NCBI GenBank assembly: GCA_017656235.1
Contig: JACDOF010000011.1
Coordinates: 62,001-126,000, forward strand
Direction of reading: 5' to 3'
Source of the DNA: Brevibacillus sp.
GTDB lineage: Bacteria > Bacillota > Bacilli > Brevibacillales > Brevibacillaceae
DNA length: 64,000 nucleotides
The first letter of the stretch is position 1, and every line of letters starts with the position of its first letter. The position numbers were made by a program, and so were the translations under genes. This document shows positions 27,012 through 36,017 of the stretch, one piece after another. The notes beneath the pieces are model-generated. The model was not told the origin of the DNA, ran no database searches, and saw nothing but the letters and a program-made list of their open reading frames with translations.

Positions 27012-28676
27012 ATGCTCGTCGAAAAAAGCTCCAGCCACTTCGTCAAAGGCGCCGCCATCCTGGGGATTGCCGGATTGATCTCCAAGCTGCTCGGCGCCGT
27101 TTATCGCATCCCGTATCAAAACATTACGGGTGACATTGGCTTGTATGTCTATATGCAGGTCTATCCGCTTTACTCTACGCTGTTGATCCTGGCGACGGCC
27201 GGGTTTCCCATTGCAATTTCCAAAATCGTTTCGGAACGCCTTGCCCTGGGCGATGTGTCGGGGGCACGCAGGACCTTTCGGGTGGCCAGCATCGTGCTGG
27301 CCGCTTTGGGATGTCTTTTCTTTATCTTGTTGTATGCAGGGGCACCGTTGATTTCACGCTTTATGGGTGACGAGCAGTTGACCTTGCCGCTTCGGGCGGT
27401 CGCCTGGTCGCTGCCGCTGGTCCCGGTGGTGGCGATTATGCGCGGCTACTTTCAGGGACATCAAAACATGATCCCTACGGGTGTCTCGCAAGTGGTGGAA
27501 CAACTGTTCCGCGTCATTGTCATCCTGATCTCCGCCTACTGGATGATGAGCGTCTACCACGATGCGTATCTGGCGGGGACAGGAGCCGTGTTTGCCGCTT
27601 TTCCCGGTGCGCTGATGGCAGTGCTGGTACTGTTGTTTTACTGGACAAAAAACACAAGGGCCCAGCGCAGGGTGCAGGTGCGGCAGAAGCAAACCGAGGC
27701 GGCGGACCATCCGCTTTCCCATCGGGAGATTCTCCGCAGTTTGGTCTTCTACGCTTTGCCGATCTGTCTTGGCGCTCTGGTCATGCCATTGATTCCCCTG
27801 GTAGATTCGCTTACCGTCGCCAACATGCTGCAGTGGAGCGGCACACCCGAACAGACGGCTAAAGTGCTGAAAGGGGTGTTTGATCGGGGGCAGCCATTAA
27901 TCCAGTTTGGTTCGTTTTTTGCCACCTCGCTATCGCTGGCGCTGGTTCCGGCAATCAGTGAGGCGGCAGCGCAGAGGCAAATCCGCGTGATTGCCGCTCG
28001 AACCGAATTGGCCATGCGCCTGACTTTTCTTCTGGGACTGCCCGCCTCCTTTGGCCTTGCGCTTTTGGCTGAACCGGTCAACGTGATGCTGTACGGCGAT
28101 GCCAGCGGGACGCAGGCGCTGGCAATCCAGGCGTTTACGATTGTGTTTGCGACCTTGGCCATTTCTTCATCCGGTATTTTGCAGGGGTTGGGCAAAGTAA
28201 TGCTCCCCGCCTTTCATCTGATGATTGGCGTCATCATCAAACTGCTGGGCAATCTGCTGCTGATTCCGTTCCTGGGTATATCCGGGGCGGCGGCTGCCAC
28301 CGTGCTGGCCTATGCCGTGGCGATGCTGCTCAACGCCGTCGCCATTGTCCGCCATACGGGTGCTCGTTTTCCGCTTCGTTCTCTGATCGGAAAACCGTTT
28401 ATTGCCGTATGTGTGATGTCGGTGGTGGTCTTTTTGGTGGATGCAGCCATGTTCGCTGCCTTGACAGGCCGCATCGGATCGGAGCGATTGCTTCATACGA
28501 TCGTCGGGCTGTGTGGAGTGACGGCCGGAGCGCTGGTGTACGGCATCGCCTTGTTCTGGACGGGCGGATTGACGCGTGCCGATCTGCGCTTTTTGCCCAA
28601 GGGGGAGCGGATCGCAGCGCTGTTGACCCGATTGCGACTGCTGCCGGATGAGGTTCGGCGTGAAGAGACGCGTTGA
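27012..28676 (+). CDS. MurJ/SpoVB-family polysaccharide flippase (YabM)
   Basis: This multidrug/oligosaccharidyl-lipid/polysaccharide (MOP) family membrane protein has about 14 predicted helices, beginning FVKGAAILGIAGLISKLLGA. Relatives in Bacillus are SpoVB and YabM, which are involved in moving lipid-linked cell-wall precursors. Length is 554 aa (532 in YabM). The start is ATG 27012; the SD AGGAG lies 13 bases upstream, so TTG/GTG alternatives cannot be excluded, but the longer frame from 26880 crosses the terminator and promoter and is rejected. It overlaps the frame of yabN by a few bases. The substrate is inferred from family and position. Confidence 0.88.
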   Translation: MLVEKSSSHFVKGAAILGIAGLISKLLGAVYRIPYQNITGDIGLYVYMQVYPLYSTLLILATAGFPIAISKIVSERLALGDVSGARRTFRVASIVLAALGCLFFILLYAGAPLISRFMGDEQLTLPLRAVAWSLPLVPVVAIMRGYFQGHQNMIPTGVSQVVEQLFRVIVILISAYWMMSVYHDAYLAGTGAVFAAFPGALMAVLVLLFYWTKNTRAQRRVQVRQKQTEAADHPLSHREILRSLVFYALPICLGALVMPLIPLVDSLTVANMLQWSGTPEQTAKVLKGVFDRGQPLIQFGSFFATSLSLALVPAISEAAAQRQIRVIAARTELAMRLTFLLGLPASFGLALLAEPVNVMLYGDASGTQALAIQAFTIVFATLAISSSGILQGLGKVMLPAFHLMIGVIIKLLGNLLLIPFLGISGAAAATVLAYAVAMLLNAVAIVRHTGARFPLRSLIGKPFIAVCVMSVVVFLVDAAMFAALTGRIGSERLLHTIVGLCGVTAGALVYGIALFWTGGLTRADLRFLPKGERIAALLTRLRLLPDEVRREETR

Positions 28677-28696
28677 GAGGGAGGCGTTGGTTTGCG

Positions 28697-30163
28697 ATGA
28701 ACAGCATCATACGGATTGCCGGCCTCGGTGCCGGTACATTGGATCAACTGCCGCTTGGAATTTACAAAGTGATCAGCCAGGCGCCGCTTTTATTCCTGCG
28801 GACGGCCGAGCATCCGGTCGTCGATCAGCTTCGGAAGGAAGGAATTGCGTTTCAGTCCTTTGACCGGCTGTACGAGCAGGCGGACACGTTTGCCGAGGTG
28901 TACGAGCGGATTGTTGATAAGCTGATCGAAGCGGCCCGGGAAACGGGAGAGATCGTCTACGCCGTACCGGGTCATCCGCTGGTGGCGGAGCAGACCGTTC
29001 AACTGCTCCTTGAGCAGGGGCCTCGGCACGGGATTCAGCTGGATGTGGTTGGTGGACAGAGCTTTCTCGATCCGCTGTTTGCGCGGCTTGGCATCGACCC
29101 AATCGACGGTTTTGCCTTGCTTGACGCCACCAGTTTGCGCACAGATCAGCTCAATCCCGGTCTCCATACGGTCATTGCTCAGGTGTACGACCAGTTTACG
29201 GCCTCGGATGTGAAGCTGACGCTTATGGATGTGTATCCCGACGAGTATCCGGTCACGGTGGTGACAGCGGTCGGCGTGGCCGGAGCGGAGCGGATTGAGA
29301 CGGTGCCGCTGTATGAATTGGACCGTGTCGGTCATCTCGGCAATCTGACGCTGGTGTACGTCGCCCCAGCTGCAGACGAAACCATCCGCTACCGCCAGTT
29401 CAGCTATCTCAAGGAGATTGTATCGATCTTGCGCAGTCCCGAGGGGTGTCCCTGGGATCGCGAACAGACGCACCGCAGCATTCGCAAAAATCTGATCGAA
29501 GAGACATACGAAGTTCTGGAGACGATTGACGATGACGACCCGGACGCCATGTGCGAAGAACTGGGCGATTTGCTCATGCAGATCATGCTGCATGCCCAGA
29601 TTGCGGCCGAAGACGGATACTTTACCGTCGACGACGTCATCGCCGGGCTCAATGAGAAGCTGATTCGCCGCCATCCGCACGTGTTTGGCAACAAACAGGC
29701 AGAAGATGCGGAACAAGCCTTTGCCAACTGGCAGGAGATGAAAGCGGCGGAAAAGGCGGCCAAAGGGATCAACCCCGATGAGGAGTCCAAACTGGCTGGT
29801 ATCCCGCGCGGCCTGCCGGCTCTGCTGTATGCGTACAAACTGCAAAAGAAGGCAGCTTCCGTCGGATTCGACTGGGACAACATTGACGACGTCTACCGCA
29901 AGATTGACGAGGAGTACCGCGAACTGAGGCAGGCTGCTCCCGAAGAACAGGCGGGAGAACTGGGTGACCTGCTGTTCGCCGTCGTCAACCTGGCCCGTTT
30001 TCTTAGGATCGATCCGGAAGAAGCGCTGGCCTTAACCAATCGCAAGTTTATCAAACGGTTCGGCTACATCGAACAAAAATTGCGAGAGACCAACCGCACG
30101 TTTGCCGAGACTGATCTGGAAGAGATGGACAAGTGGTGGGAAGAAGCCAAGCAGGTTCCATAG
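28697..30163 (+). CDS. yabN: YabN: tetrapyrrole-methylase-like / MazG pyrophosphohydrolase fusion
   Basis: This is a fusion of an N-terminal SAM-dependent tetrapyrrole methylase fold (about 1-215; IRIAGLGAGTLDQLPLGI, VVGGQSFLDPLFARLGID) and a C-terminal tandem MazG NTP pyrophosphohydrolase (about 230-488; GCPWDREQTHRSIRKNLIEE, ELGDLLMQIMLHAQIA, ELGDLLFAVVNLARF). The MazG part cleaves nucleoside triphosphates, probably damaged ones. The methylase-like substrate is unknown. Length is 488 aa against 489. ATG 28697 has GGGAGG at 12 bases. The gene follows the flippase as in B. subtilis. Confidence 0.93.
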   Translation: MNSIIRIAGLGAGTLDQLPLGIYKVISQAPLLFLRTAEHPVVDQLRKEGIAFQSFDRLYEQADTFAEVYERIVDKLIEAARETGEIVYAVPGHPLVAEQTVQLLLEQGPRHGIQLDVVGGQSFLDPLFARLGIDPIDGFALLDATSLRTDQLNPGLHTVIAQVYDQFTASDVKLTLMDVYPDEYPVTVVTAVGVAGAERIETVPLYELDRVGHLGNLTLVYVAPAADETIRYRQFSYLKEIVSILRSPEGCPWDREQTHRSIRKNLIEETYEVLETIDDDDPDAMCEELGDLLMQIMLHAQIAAEDGYFTVDDVIAGLNEKLIRRHPHVFGNKQAEDAEQAFANWQEMKAAEKAAKGINPDEESKLAGIPRGLPALLYAYKLQKKAASVGFDWDNIDDVYRKIDEEYRELRQAAPEEQAGELGDLLFAVVNLARFLRIDPEEALALTNRKFIKRFGYIEQKLRETNRTFAETDLEEMDKWWEEAKQVP

Positions 30164-30230
30164 ACAGCCCTGATGGAGACAGTGCGGGTTCGGGTGAAGT
30201 TTCTGAAGATTGCTGGGGGGACAAGAGCAG

Positions 30231-30524
30231 ATGAGACTGGACAAGTTCTTGAAGGTATCTCGGTTGATCAAGCGGCGCACCTTGGCCAAAGAGGTGTGCG
30301 ACCAGGGACGGGTGGAAATCAACGATCGTCCGGCCAAAGCGTCCAGTACTGTCAAGCCTGGCGACAAGCTGGCCATCCGCTTTGGACAAAAGGTGGTTGT
30401 GGTGCGAGTGGAAGCAATCAAGGAAAATCCACGTAAAGAAGAGGCGGCTTCTCTCTACCAGGTGGTGGGGGAAATCCCCGTACCACGCGACGAAAAGGAA
30501 GAAGAAGAGTACCTGCAAGGGTAG
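30231..30524 (+). CDS. rqcP: RqcP, S4-domain ribosome-quality-control factor
   Basis: RqcP (YabO/Hsp15-like) binds stalled 50S-peptidyl-tRNA complexes with RqcH and supports Ala tailing. The S4 RNA-binding domain fills residues 1-65 (MRLDKFLKVSRLIKRRTLAK, GRVEINDRPAKAS, VKPGDKL). The tail is acidic. Length is 97 aa against 86. ATG 30231 has GGGGGG ten bases upstream; the in-frame TTG 30210 adds 7 unrelated residues. Confidence 0.92.
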   Translation: MRLDKFLKVSRLIKRRTLAKEVCDQGRVEINDRPAKASSTVKPGDKLAIRFGQKVVVVRVEAIKENPRKEEAASLYQVVGEIPVPRDEKEEEEYLQG

Positions 30525-30531
30525 TTCAAAT

Positions 30532-30564
30532 GGCCCAAGTACAGCTTGGGCCTGTTGTTTTCTC
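30532..30564 (+). terminator. terminator after rqcP
   Basis: GGCCCAAG/CTTGGGCC stem with 5-base loop, then TGTTGTTTT. Confidence 0.85.
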
Positions 30565-30662
30565 TTTGCCTGTCGGCATTCCGGTTCTAAAAGGACATCC
30601 CTCTCCATAACATAGTACAAGTAGAATGCGTCGCAGGATTGAAAAAAGGAGGGGGACCGCCG

Positions 30663-30947
30663 ATGATCGAACAGACCAAGCGTCCGCGTCATGAAATCGT
30701 CATGGTTAATCGCCGCAGTCTCGCCATTAGCGGTGTGAAAAACGTGGAGAGCTTTGACAGTGAAGAGTTCCTGTTGGAGACGGAAGCCGGGTTTTTGACC
30801 ATTCGCGGGCAAAACCTGCATATGAAGAACCTCAGTCTGGAAACGGGCGAAGTGGCGATCGAGGGACTTGTCATCGAGGTGGCGTATTTGGAACAGGGGC
30901 AGGCCGGAGACCGGTCGCGGGGCTTCTTCGGCAAGTTGTTCAAGTGA
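30663..30947 (+). CDS. yabP: spore coat/cortex protein YabP
   Basis: This sigma-E-type sporulation protein is needed for normal spore cortex in B. subtilis. The YabP fold is visible as short beta segments (HEIVMVNRRSLAISGVKNVE, FLLETEAGFLTIRGQNLHMK, NLSLETGEVAIEG). Length is 94 aa (100 in B. subtilis). ATG 30663 has GGAGGGGG seven bases upstream. The stop overlaps the yabQ GTG (GTGA), so they are coupled. A sporulation promoter is expected; the region before it has a CATAGTACA that only partly fits sigma-E. Confidence 0.9.
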   Translation: MIEQTKRPRHEIVMVNRRSLAISGVKNVESFDSEEFLLETEAGFLTIRGQNLHMKNLSLETGEVAIEGLVIEVAYLEQGQAGDRSRGFFGKLFK

Positions 30948-31513
30948 GTATCGCGGTTCAACTGCAGACGATTGCGCTGATGTCCGCATGCGGCGCACTG
31001 ATGGGGATGGGGTTTGACACCTATCAGCTGTTCAGGCGGAGATGGCGGATACCCGCCTGGCTGATTTTTGTGCTCGATGTAAGTTTTTGGGTGACAAGTG
31101 TACTGCTGGTCTTTGCCGTCCTTCAGCGGGTGAATGATGGAGTTGTGCGCTGGCCGATTTTTTTGGGAATTATCGCTGGTGCCTGGCTGTACTTTGTCCT
31201 AGGAAGTAAGTCTTATACTCAATTCCTTCTTTCCGTGATAAAATTTGTAAAGTGGCTCTATCTGACCATCATGAAGATCATCGATATCTTAATTGTGCAG
31301 CCCATCCTTTTTGTATACAAGCTGCTCTCGATCCTGTTCGGATTTTTGTTTACCGTCTTGTTAACACTGGGCTCTTTTTTGTGGAAACTGGTCTTGTTTG
31401 CAGCACAGCCATTTGCCGGATGGGGTCGACTGATGGGGAGACATTTCAGCCGGAGCGCGGCAGGAATAAGCGCACATATCAAGAAGTGGTTGTTGCCGAA
31501 GAAAAAAAGATAG
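30944..31513 (+). CDS. yabQ: spore cortex biosynthesis membrane protein YabQ
   Basis: YabQ is an integral membrane protein of the outer forespore membrane required for cortex formation. Four to five hydrophobic segments are visible (about 4-20, 38-62, 70-88, 118-150), followed by a basic C-terminus ending KKKR. Length is 189 aa against 211. The GTG 30944 start overlaps the yabP stop. The sequence is poorly conserved in the family, so the call rests on position, topology and the N-terminal pattern. Confidence 0.87.
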   Translation: MSIAVQLQTIALMSACGALMGMGFDTYQLFRRRWRIPAWLIFVLDVSFWVTSVLLVFAVLQRVNDGVVRWPIFLGIIAGAWLYFVLGSKSYTQFLLSVIKFVKWLYLTIMKIIDILIVQPILFVYKLLSILFGFLFTVLLTLGSFLWKLVLFAAQPFAGWGRLMGRHFSRSAAGISAHIKKWLLPKKKR

Positions 31514-31553
31514 AAGATGACTGTGTATCAGCTTACAAAGGTGGCGTTATCGG

Positions 31554-31886
31554 ATGAGACACAGCCCCTCCCAACCGAATCGAAGAGGACAGCAGCGCAG
31601 GATTCGTCTGTTTCTGTTTCTCATGCTTTGCTTTTCCATCTGGACGGGCTATACCGCCTATTTGCAGAGCGGCGTACTGGCCGAGAAGGAAAGGGAACTC
31701 AACAAACTTACGCAGGAACTGGCCGACATTCGCCAGATAAACGATGAACTCAAGTACAAGGTGAACCGGTTAAACGACAAGGAATATATCGCCGAAATTG
31801 CCCGCAAAAACTACTATTTGTCGAAGCCGGGTGAAGTGATCTACGTGCTCCCCGAATCCCGTCATGACGCAATTTCAGCCGATTGA
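31554..31886 (+). CDS. divIC: septum-forming protein DivIC (FtsB-like)
   Basis: DivIC is a bitopic divisome protein that pairs with FtsL and DivIB. It has a basic cytoplasmic N-terminus, one TM segment (about 20-40), then a coiled coil (about 43-75) and the conserved end AEIARKNYYLSKPGEVIYVLP. Length is 110 aa (125 in B. subtilis). ATG 31554 has AAGGTGG nine bases before. The yabR promoter overlaps its 3' end. Confidence 0.92.
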   Translation: MRHSPSQPNRRGQQRRIRLFLFLMLCFSIWTGYTAYLQSGVLAEKERELNKLTQELADIRQINDELKYKVNRLNDKEYIAEIARKNYYLSKPGEVIYVLPESRHDAISAD

Positions 31887-31912
31887 CACGTTTTTTTTCC
31901 TTCCGATATAAT
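31883..31912 (+). promoter_or_regulatory. yabR promoter
   Basis: Perfect TTGACA (31883-31888) and TATAAT (31907-31912) with an 18-base, T-rich spacer; the -35 lies over the divIC stop. Confidence 0.75.
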
Positions 31913-31955
31913 TTAAAATGTTCCAACTATTTTAAAAGGGAGGATATCCACGTTC

Positions 31956-32327
31956 ATGGTAGTTGAAGTGGGCAGCAAGCTTGAGGGGAAAGTTACAGGT
32001 ATCACACATTTTGGAGCGTTTGTCGAGCTGCCTGGGGGGGTTACCGGTCTGGTTCACATCAGCGAAATCGCTGACACCTACGTGAAAGACATCAACGAAC
32101 ACCTGCAGGTCGGTGACATCGTAACGGTTAAAATCATGAATATTCAGCAAGACGGGAAGATCGGGCTTTCTATCAAAAAAGCCGTCGATCAACCACCCAA
32201 ACCCCCTCGACATATGCGGGAACGTGGAGACGGGTTCGAGGAAAAATTGTCCAGGTTTTTGAAAGAGAGTGAAGACCGTCAATCGTCGCTCCGCAAAAAT
32301 TACGATAAAAGAGGGCGTGGTCGCTGA
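31956..32327 (+). CDS. yabR: S1 RNA-binding domain protein YabR
   Basis: This single S1-domain protein of the GSP13/YabR type probably binds RNA or ribosomes. The S1 domain (about 3-73) is clear: VGSKLEGKVTGITHFGAFVE, GLVHISEIADTYVKDI, GDIVTVKIMNI, DGKIGLSIKKA. A basic tail with RERGDG and KRGRGR follows. Length is 123 aa. The ATG is preceded by GGGAGG at 12 bases. It has its own strong promoter. Confidence 0.92.
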   Translation: MVVEVGSKLEGKVTGITHFGAFVELPGGVTGLVHISEIADTYVKDINEHLQVGDIVTVKIMNIQQDGKIGLSIKKAVDQPPKPPRHMRERGDGFEEKLSRFLKESEDRQSSLRKNYDKRGRGR

Positions 32328-32489
32328 GATTCCGGGATATGCGGCAGACCGCGCACTTCTCATAGAGAATCGACTCGGAAAAATATTTGCCAAAATCGTA
32401 AAATGACGAAAAAGACAGGAAGGGTTATTTGAAAGAAGTGGCGAATGTATATGATATAGCCCGTTTCGCTAGCGCGAATCACCTGATCG
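32328..32489. other. gene-free spacer after yabR
   Basis: No gene or tRNA is recognised. In B. subtilis two tRNA genes lie between yabR and spoIIE; no cloverleaf is seen here. A short hairpin TTCGC/GCGAA is near 32465-32478. Confidence 0.5.
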
Positions 32490-32523
32490 GCCGACGTTGA
32501 ACGCACGACGTCGGCTTTTTTTT
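32490..32523 (+). terminator. terminator upstream of spoIIE
   Basis: GCCGACGT/ACGTCGGC 8-bp stem, 10-base loop, eight T. Confidence 0.88.
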
Positions 32524-32583
32524 GTCTACATACGAGGAATGCCGAAAACGAGAGCCGACACGGTGTGGGGCTCTCTTCTATTT

Positions 32584-32651
32584 TTGTCGGACGATTCTGC
32601 AAGCCGCCACCCTAACTTTTGACAAATTTTCCACAGCCAGCTTCGTATAAT
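32584..32651 (+). promoter_or_regulatory. spoIIE promoter with 21-bp spacer and Spo0A-like boxes
   Basis: TTGACA (32619-32624) and TATAAT (32646-32651) are perfect but 21 bases apart, as in the Spo0A-activated spoIIE/spoIIG class. TTGTCGGA (32584-32591) and, on the minus strand, TTGTCAAA (32618-32625) each differ from the 0A box TTGTCGAA by one base. Confidence 0.8.
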
Positions 32652-32690
32652 GGGAACCACATCAAAAAAAGAGAACGGGTGGTGCTGATC

Positions 32691-35168
32691 ATGCTAAACA
32701 AACATCACGTCATCTCTGATAACACACAGATGTGGTCAGAAAGGATAGCCAGCCAGTGGGCCCGGACGACCGGAGCCTGGGGGGAGCGGGCTGCCGAGTT
32801 GGCCAAAAAATATCGTCTGCTGCCGCTGGCGATGGGCTTTTTGTTGGGGCGGGCCCTGATTCTGGAAGAACTGTCCCCATTTATCGTGCCCTACTTTATC
32901 GTGATGTACTTTTTGAAACGGGATCATCTGCCAGCGGGAGCGGTCGCCCTGATTGCGGGGGCGGCCACTCATTCCATTCCGCTGCTGCTTAAGGCCGTAC
33001 TCAGTGTGGTTCTGTCTCTTTTGGCCTGCCGGATGGCCGAGCGATTTCCACGCAAGGACTTCTCGATCACGCCATTTATCGTCTTGGCAACGGTGTTCGT
33101 CAGCCATTTGTTGTTTTACGTGCTGACCAATCAGGTGTCGACCTATTCGCTGGTTATGGTGATGATAGAGGCAATTCTCAGTTTTGTGTTGACCCTTATC
33201 TTTATCCAATCCCTGTCCATTGTCCACCTGGCCAAGCCGTTCGAGCCGCTGAAAAACGAGGAGATTGTCTGCTTGGTGATACTGCTCGCTTCGCTGATGA
33301 CCGGTACCGTCGGGTGGGTTGTGCAGGGAATTTCCATGGAACATGTATTGTCCCGTTACCTGCTGCTCTTGTTCGCGTTTATCGGAGGGGGCACGGTAGG
33401 AGCGGCCGTGGGTGTGGTAACCGGGCTGATCCTCAGTCTGGCCGACGTTGGCGCGCTGCAGCAAATCAACCTGCTCGCTTTCAGCGGGCTCCTGGCCGGA
33501 CTGTTAAAAGAAGGAGGAAAAGCAGGCGTTTCCGCTGGTCTGGTGATCGGAACGGCGATTCTCGCCATTTATGGGGGAGCCGAAGCCACACTATACCTCT
33601 CCCTGTTGGAGTCGGCGCTGGCAATCTTCTTGTTTGTCCTGACACCGGCGGCAGTCTGGAAAAAGGTCTCCCGCTTTATCCCCGGCACCGCAGAACACCA
33701 GCAATCGCATCAGGAGTACATGCGGCGGGTACGTGACATGACGGCAGGGAAAATTCTCCAGTTCTCCGAGCTGTTCACGCAGTTGTCGCGCAGTTTTGCA
33801 CAAACCTCTGCTCCTCAGTGGCAGGATGAGCAGGTTGACCTGTTCCTGAGCCGGGTGACTGAATCCACCTGCCAAAAATGCTGGAAAAAGGAACAGTGTT
33901 GGGAGCGGGAGACGCAAACCACCTATGAGGCCATGCGCAGCATGGCGGAGGCGATGTTCGAACAAGGCACGCTGCATGGCGTTCCGATGTCCAAGGAGTG
34001 GGAACGCAAATGTGTCAAGACGGACAAGGTGCTGGAGATGATCGAGAACGAATATCGGCGCCACCAAACCTACAGTCAGTTGAAGAAACAGGTGCAGGAA
34101 AGCCGAAAGCTGGTCGCCGACCAACTGTCCGGTGTCTCCCGGGTGATGATGGACTTTGCCATGCAGATTCAGCGGGAAGGGATGGAATTAAGCTTTCAGG
34201 AAAAACAGGTAAGCCGTGCTTTGGAAGGTTTGGGATTGTCGGTACGCAGGGTGGACATCCACAACCTGGAAGAAGGCAAGGTTGACATTGAGATCAGCCA
34301 GCCTACTTGCTACGGCCGCGATGAGTGTGCCAAAATCGTTGCACCGATGCTGACGGAGATTCTGGGCGAGACGATCGTCGTCAAGGAACGGCAATGTGAA
34401 GCATACCGGGACGGCTACTGCAAGATGTGTCTGACATCAGCAAAAGCGTTTGAAGTGGATATTGGAGTGGCAGGAGCAGCCAAGGGGGGCAAGCTGCTGT
34501 CCGGCGACAGTTTTAAAACAATGGACCTGGGGAACGGCAAGGTGGCACTGGCGATCAGCGACGGCATGGGCAACGGTGAGCGGGCTTATCTGGAAAGTCA
34601 GTCGGCCTTGGACATGCTTGCTCAACTGCTGCAATCGGGTCTGGACGAGACGTTGGCGATTAAAACGGTCAATTCGGTACTGGCACTGCGCTCGACAGAC
34701 GAAATGTTCGCCACCGTTGATCTGGCCCTGATCGACCTGCAGACAGCCAACACACGTTTCGTCAAGATTGGCTCCACCCCAAGCTTTATCAAGCGCGGCA
34801 AGGATGTGCTGACCATCACCGCCAACAATCTGCCGGTAGGGATTCTGGAAGATATCGAAGTGGACGTGGTCAGCAGGAACTTGCGGCCGGGCGACCTCTT
34901 GATCATGATGTCGGACGGCATCTACGAGGCACCGCGGCACATTGAAAACCGACAGCTGTGGATGAAACGGCTGATCGGTGAATTGGAGACGGACGATCCG
35001 CAAGAGGTAGCCGACCTGCTGCTGGAAAAGGTAATCCGTCATCACTGCGGTGATATCCTGGATGACATGACCGTCTTGGCGGCCAGAATAGACCGGTTTG
35101 TCCCGCAGTGGTCCGCCATTCAGGTACAGGGGATGGAAAAGGTAGAGCGGCCGAGGATTGTCAGTTAA
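32691..35168 (+). CDS. spoIIE: stage II sporulation protein E, PP2C phosphatase
   Basis: SpoIIE dephosphorylates SpoIIAA at the polar septum and so activates sigma-F. The N-terminal third is a membrane domain with about ten helices (45-345). A FtsZ-interacting central region follows, with a Cys cluster around CQKCWKKEQCWERE. The C-terminal PP2C domain (about 590-820) carries ISDGMGNGERA and MMSDGIYEAP metal ligands and a late DDMTVL. Length is 825 aa against 827. ATG 32691 has GGGTGG eight bases before. The frame is open back through the promoter, but those residues are not coding. Confidence 0.96.
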   Translation: MLNKHHVISDNTQMWSERIASQWARTTGAWGERAAELAKKYRLLPLAMGFLLGRALILEELSPFIVPYFIVMYFLKRDHLPAGAVALIAGAATHSIPLLLKAVLSVVLSLLACRMAERFPRKDFSITPFIVLATVFVSHLLFYVLTNQVSTYSLVMVMIEAILSFVLTLIFIQSLSIVHLAKPFEPLKNEEIVCLVILLASLMTGTVGWVVQGISMEHVLSRYLLLLFAFIGGGTVGAAVGVVTGLILSLADVGALQQINLLAFSGLLAGLLKEGGKAGVSAGLVIGTAILAIYGGAEATLYLSLLESALAIFLFVLTPAAVWKKVSRFIPGTAEHQQSHQEYMRRVRDMTAGKILQFSELFTQLSRSFAQTSAPQWQDEQVDLFLSRVTESTCQKCWKKEQCWERETQTTYEAMRSMAEAMFEQGTLHGVPMSKEWERKCVKTDKVLEMIENEYRRHQTYSQLKKQVQESRKLVADQLSGVSRVMMDFAMQIQREGMELSFQEKQVSRALEGLGLSVRRVDIHNLEEGKVDIEISQPTCYGRDECAKIVAPMLTEILGETIVVKERQCEAYRDGYCKMCLTSAKAFEVDIGVAGAAKGGKLLSGDSFKTMDLGNGKVALAISDGMGNGERAYLESQSALDMLAQLLQSGLDETLAIKTVNSVLALRSTDEMFATVDLALIDLQTANTRFVKIGSTPSFIKRGKDVLTITANNLPVGILEDIEVDVVSRNLRPGDLLIMMSDGIYEAPRHIENRQLWMKRLIGELETDDPQEVADLLLEKVIRHHCGDILDDMTVLAARIDRFVPQWSAIQVQGMEKVERPRIVS

Positions 35169-35249
35169 CAGGGTATGGTTTCCTTTCTCCCCGTCGATAC
35201 TGTTAAAAGTCGTTTGAAAAGTAAGGTAATAAGAATGGGGAGATGACAG

Positions 35250-36017
35250 TTGAACAAAACGGCAACACTTCGGCAAATTCTGGTTGTGACAGACGGGTGT
35301 TCCAACGTAGGGATCAGTCCGGTGGCAGCAGCTGCGCTGGCACGTGAGCAAAACATCACCGTCAATGTGATCGGTGTGATCGACCGTGACGAAATGAGTG
35401 AACAAGGTGAACGGGAAATCCGCGAAATGGCGAAAGCTGGCGGCGGTCTGAGCGACATCGTTTATCCCGCACAGCTCTCGCAAACCGTGCAGATGCTGAC
35501 GCGGAAGGCGATGACACGAACCATTCAACACGTGGTGCATCAGGAGCTAAAGGAGATACTCGGCGATTCGAGCGTTGTTGACCTGCCTCCGGAAAAGCGG
35601 GTTCAAGTGGCCGGTATGGTAGACGAATTGGGTGAGCGAAGCCATTTGGACGTGGTTATGCTGATAGACACGTCCAGCAGCATGAAATCGAAGCTGAAGG
35701 CGGTGCAGCAGGCCATTCACGACTTCAGCATCAGCCTGCGTTCCCGCAGCGGGACAAGCCGGATGGCGGTCTGTTCATTTCCTGGGAAACAAAAACACCT
35801 CGATGTGCGGATTCCTTGGACCGAACAGGTGGACAAAGCCCTTCAACTTGGGTCAAATCTGACAATGAGCGGCGTCACGCCGACTGGTCCGGCGATCGTG
35901 GAAGCGATCACACTGTTTGAACATGTGGAACTGCCCGCGCATCTTGCCGACCATTATCGTTCTCCTGTACAGCGAAACCAGGATGATGAGGGATTGCTGC
36001 AGGATCATGTCTTCTAA
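35250..36017 (+). CDS. yabS: von Willebrand A-domain protein YabS
   Basis: This is the sporulation-associated vWA protein next to yabT. Two Rossmann-like parts are seen: residues 7-85 (ILVVTDGCSNVGISPVAAAA) and a second vWA domain from about 130 with a MIDAS motif in MLIDTSSSMKSK and the later TPTGPAIVEAI. It may bind a metal and a protein partner. Length is 255 aa. The start is TTG 35250 with GGGGAG seven bases upstream. Its 3' end overlaps the yabT start. Function is not established. Confidence 0.87.
   Translation: MNKTATLRQILVVTDGCSNVGISPVAAAALAREQNITVNVIGVIDRDEMSEQGEREIREMAKAGGGLSDIVYPAQLSQTVQMLTRKAMTRTIQHVVHQELKEILGDSSVVDLPPEKRVQVAGMVDELGERSHLDVVMLIDTSSSMKSKLKAVQQAIHDFSISLRSRSGTSRMAVCSFPGKQKHLDVRIPWTEQVDKALQLGSNLTMSGVTPTGPAIVEAITLFEHVELPAHLADHYRSPVQRNQDDEGLLQDHVF

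Noticed and set aside
32328-32489. tRNA genes as in B. subtilis before spoIIE
   Set aside because: No cloverleaf, no GGTTCRA T-arm sequence and no CCA end are seen.
32619-32690. Upstream extension of SpoIIE from TTG 32619
   Set aside because: That codon is part of the -35 hexamer; translation from within the promoter is not possible.
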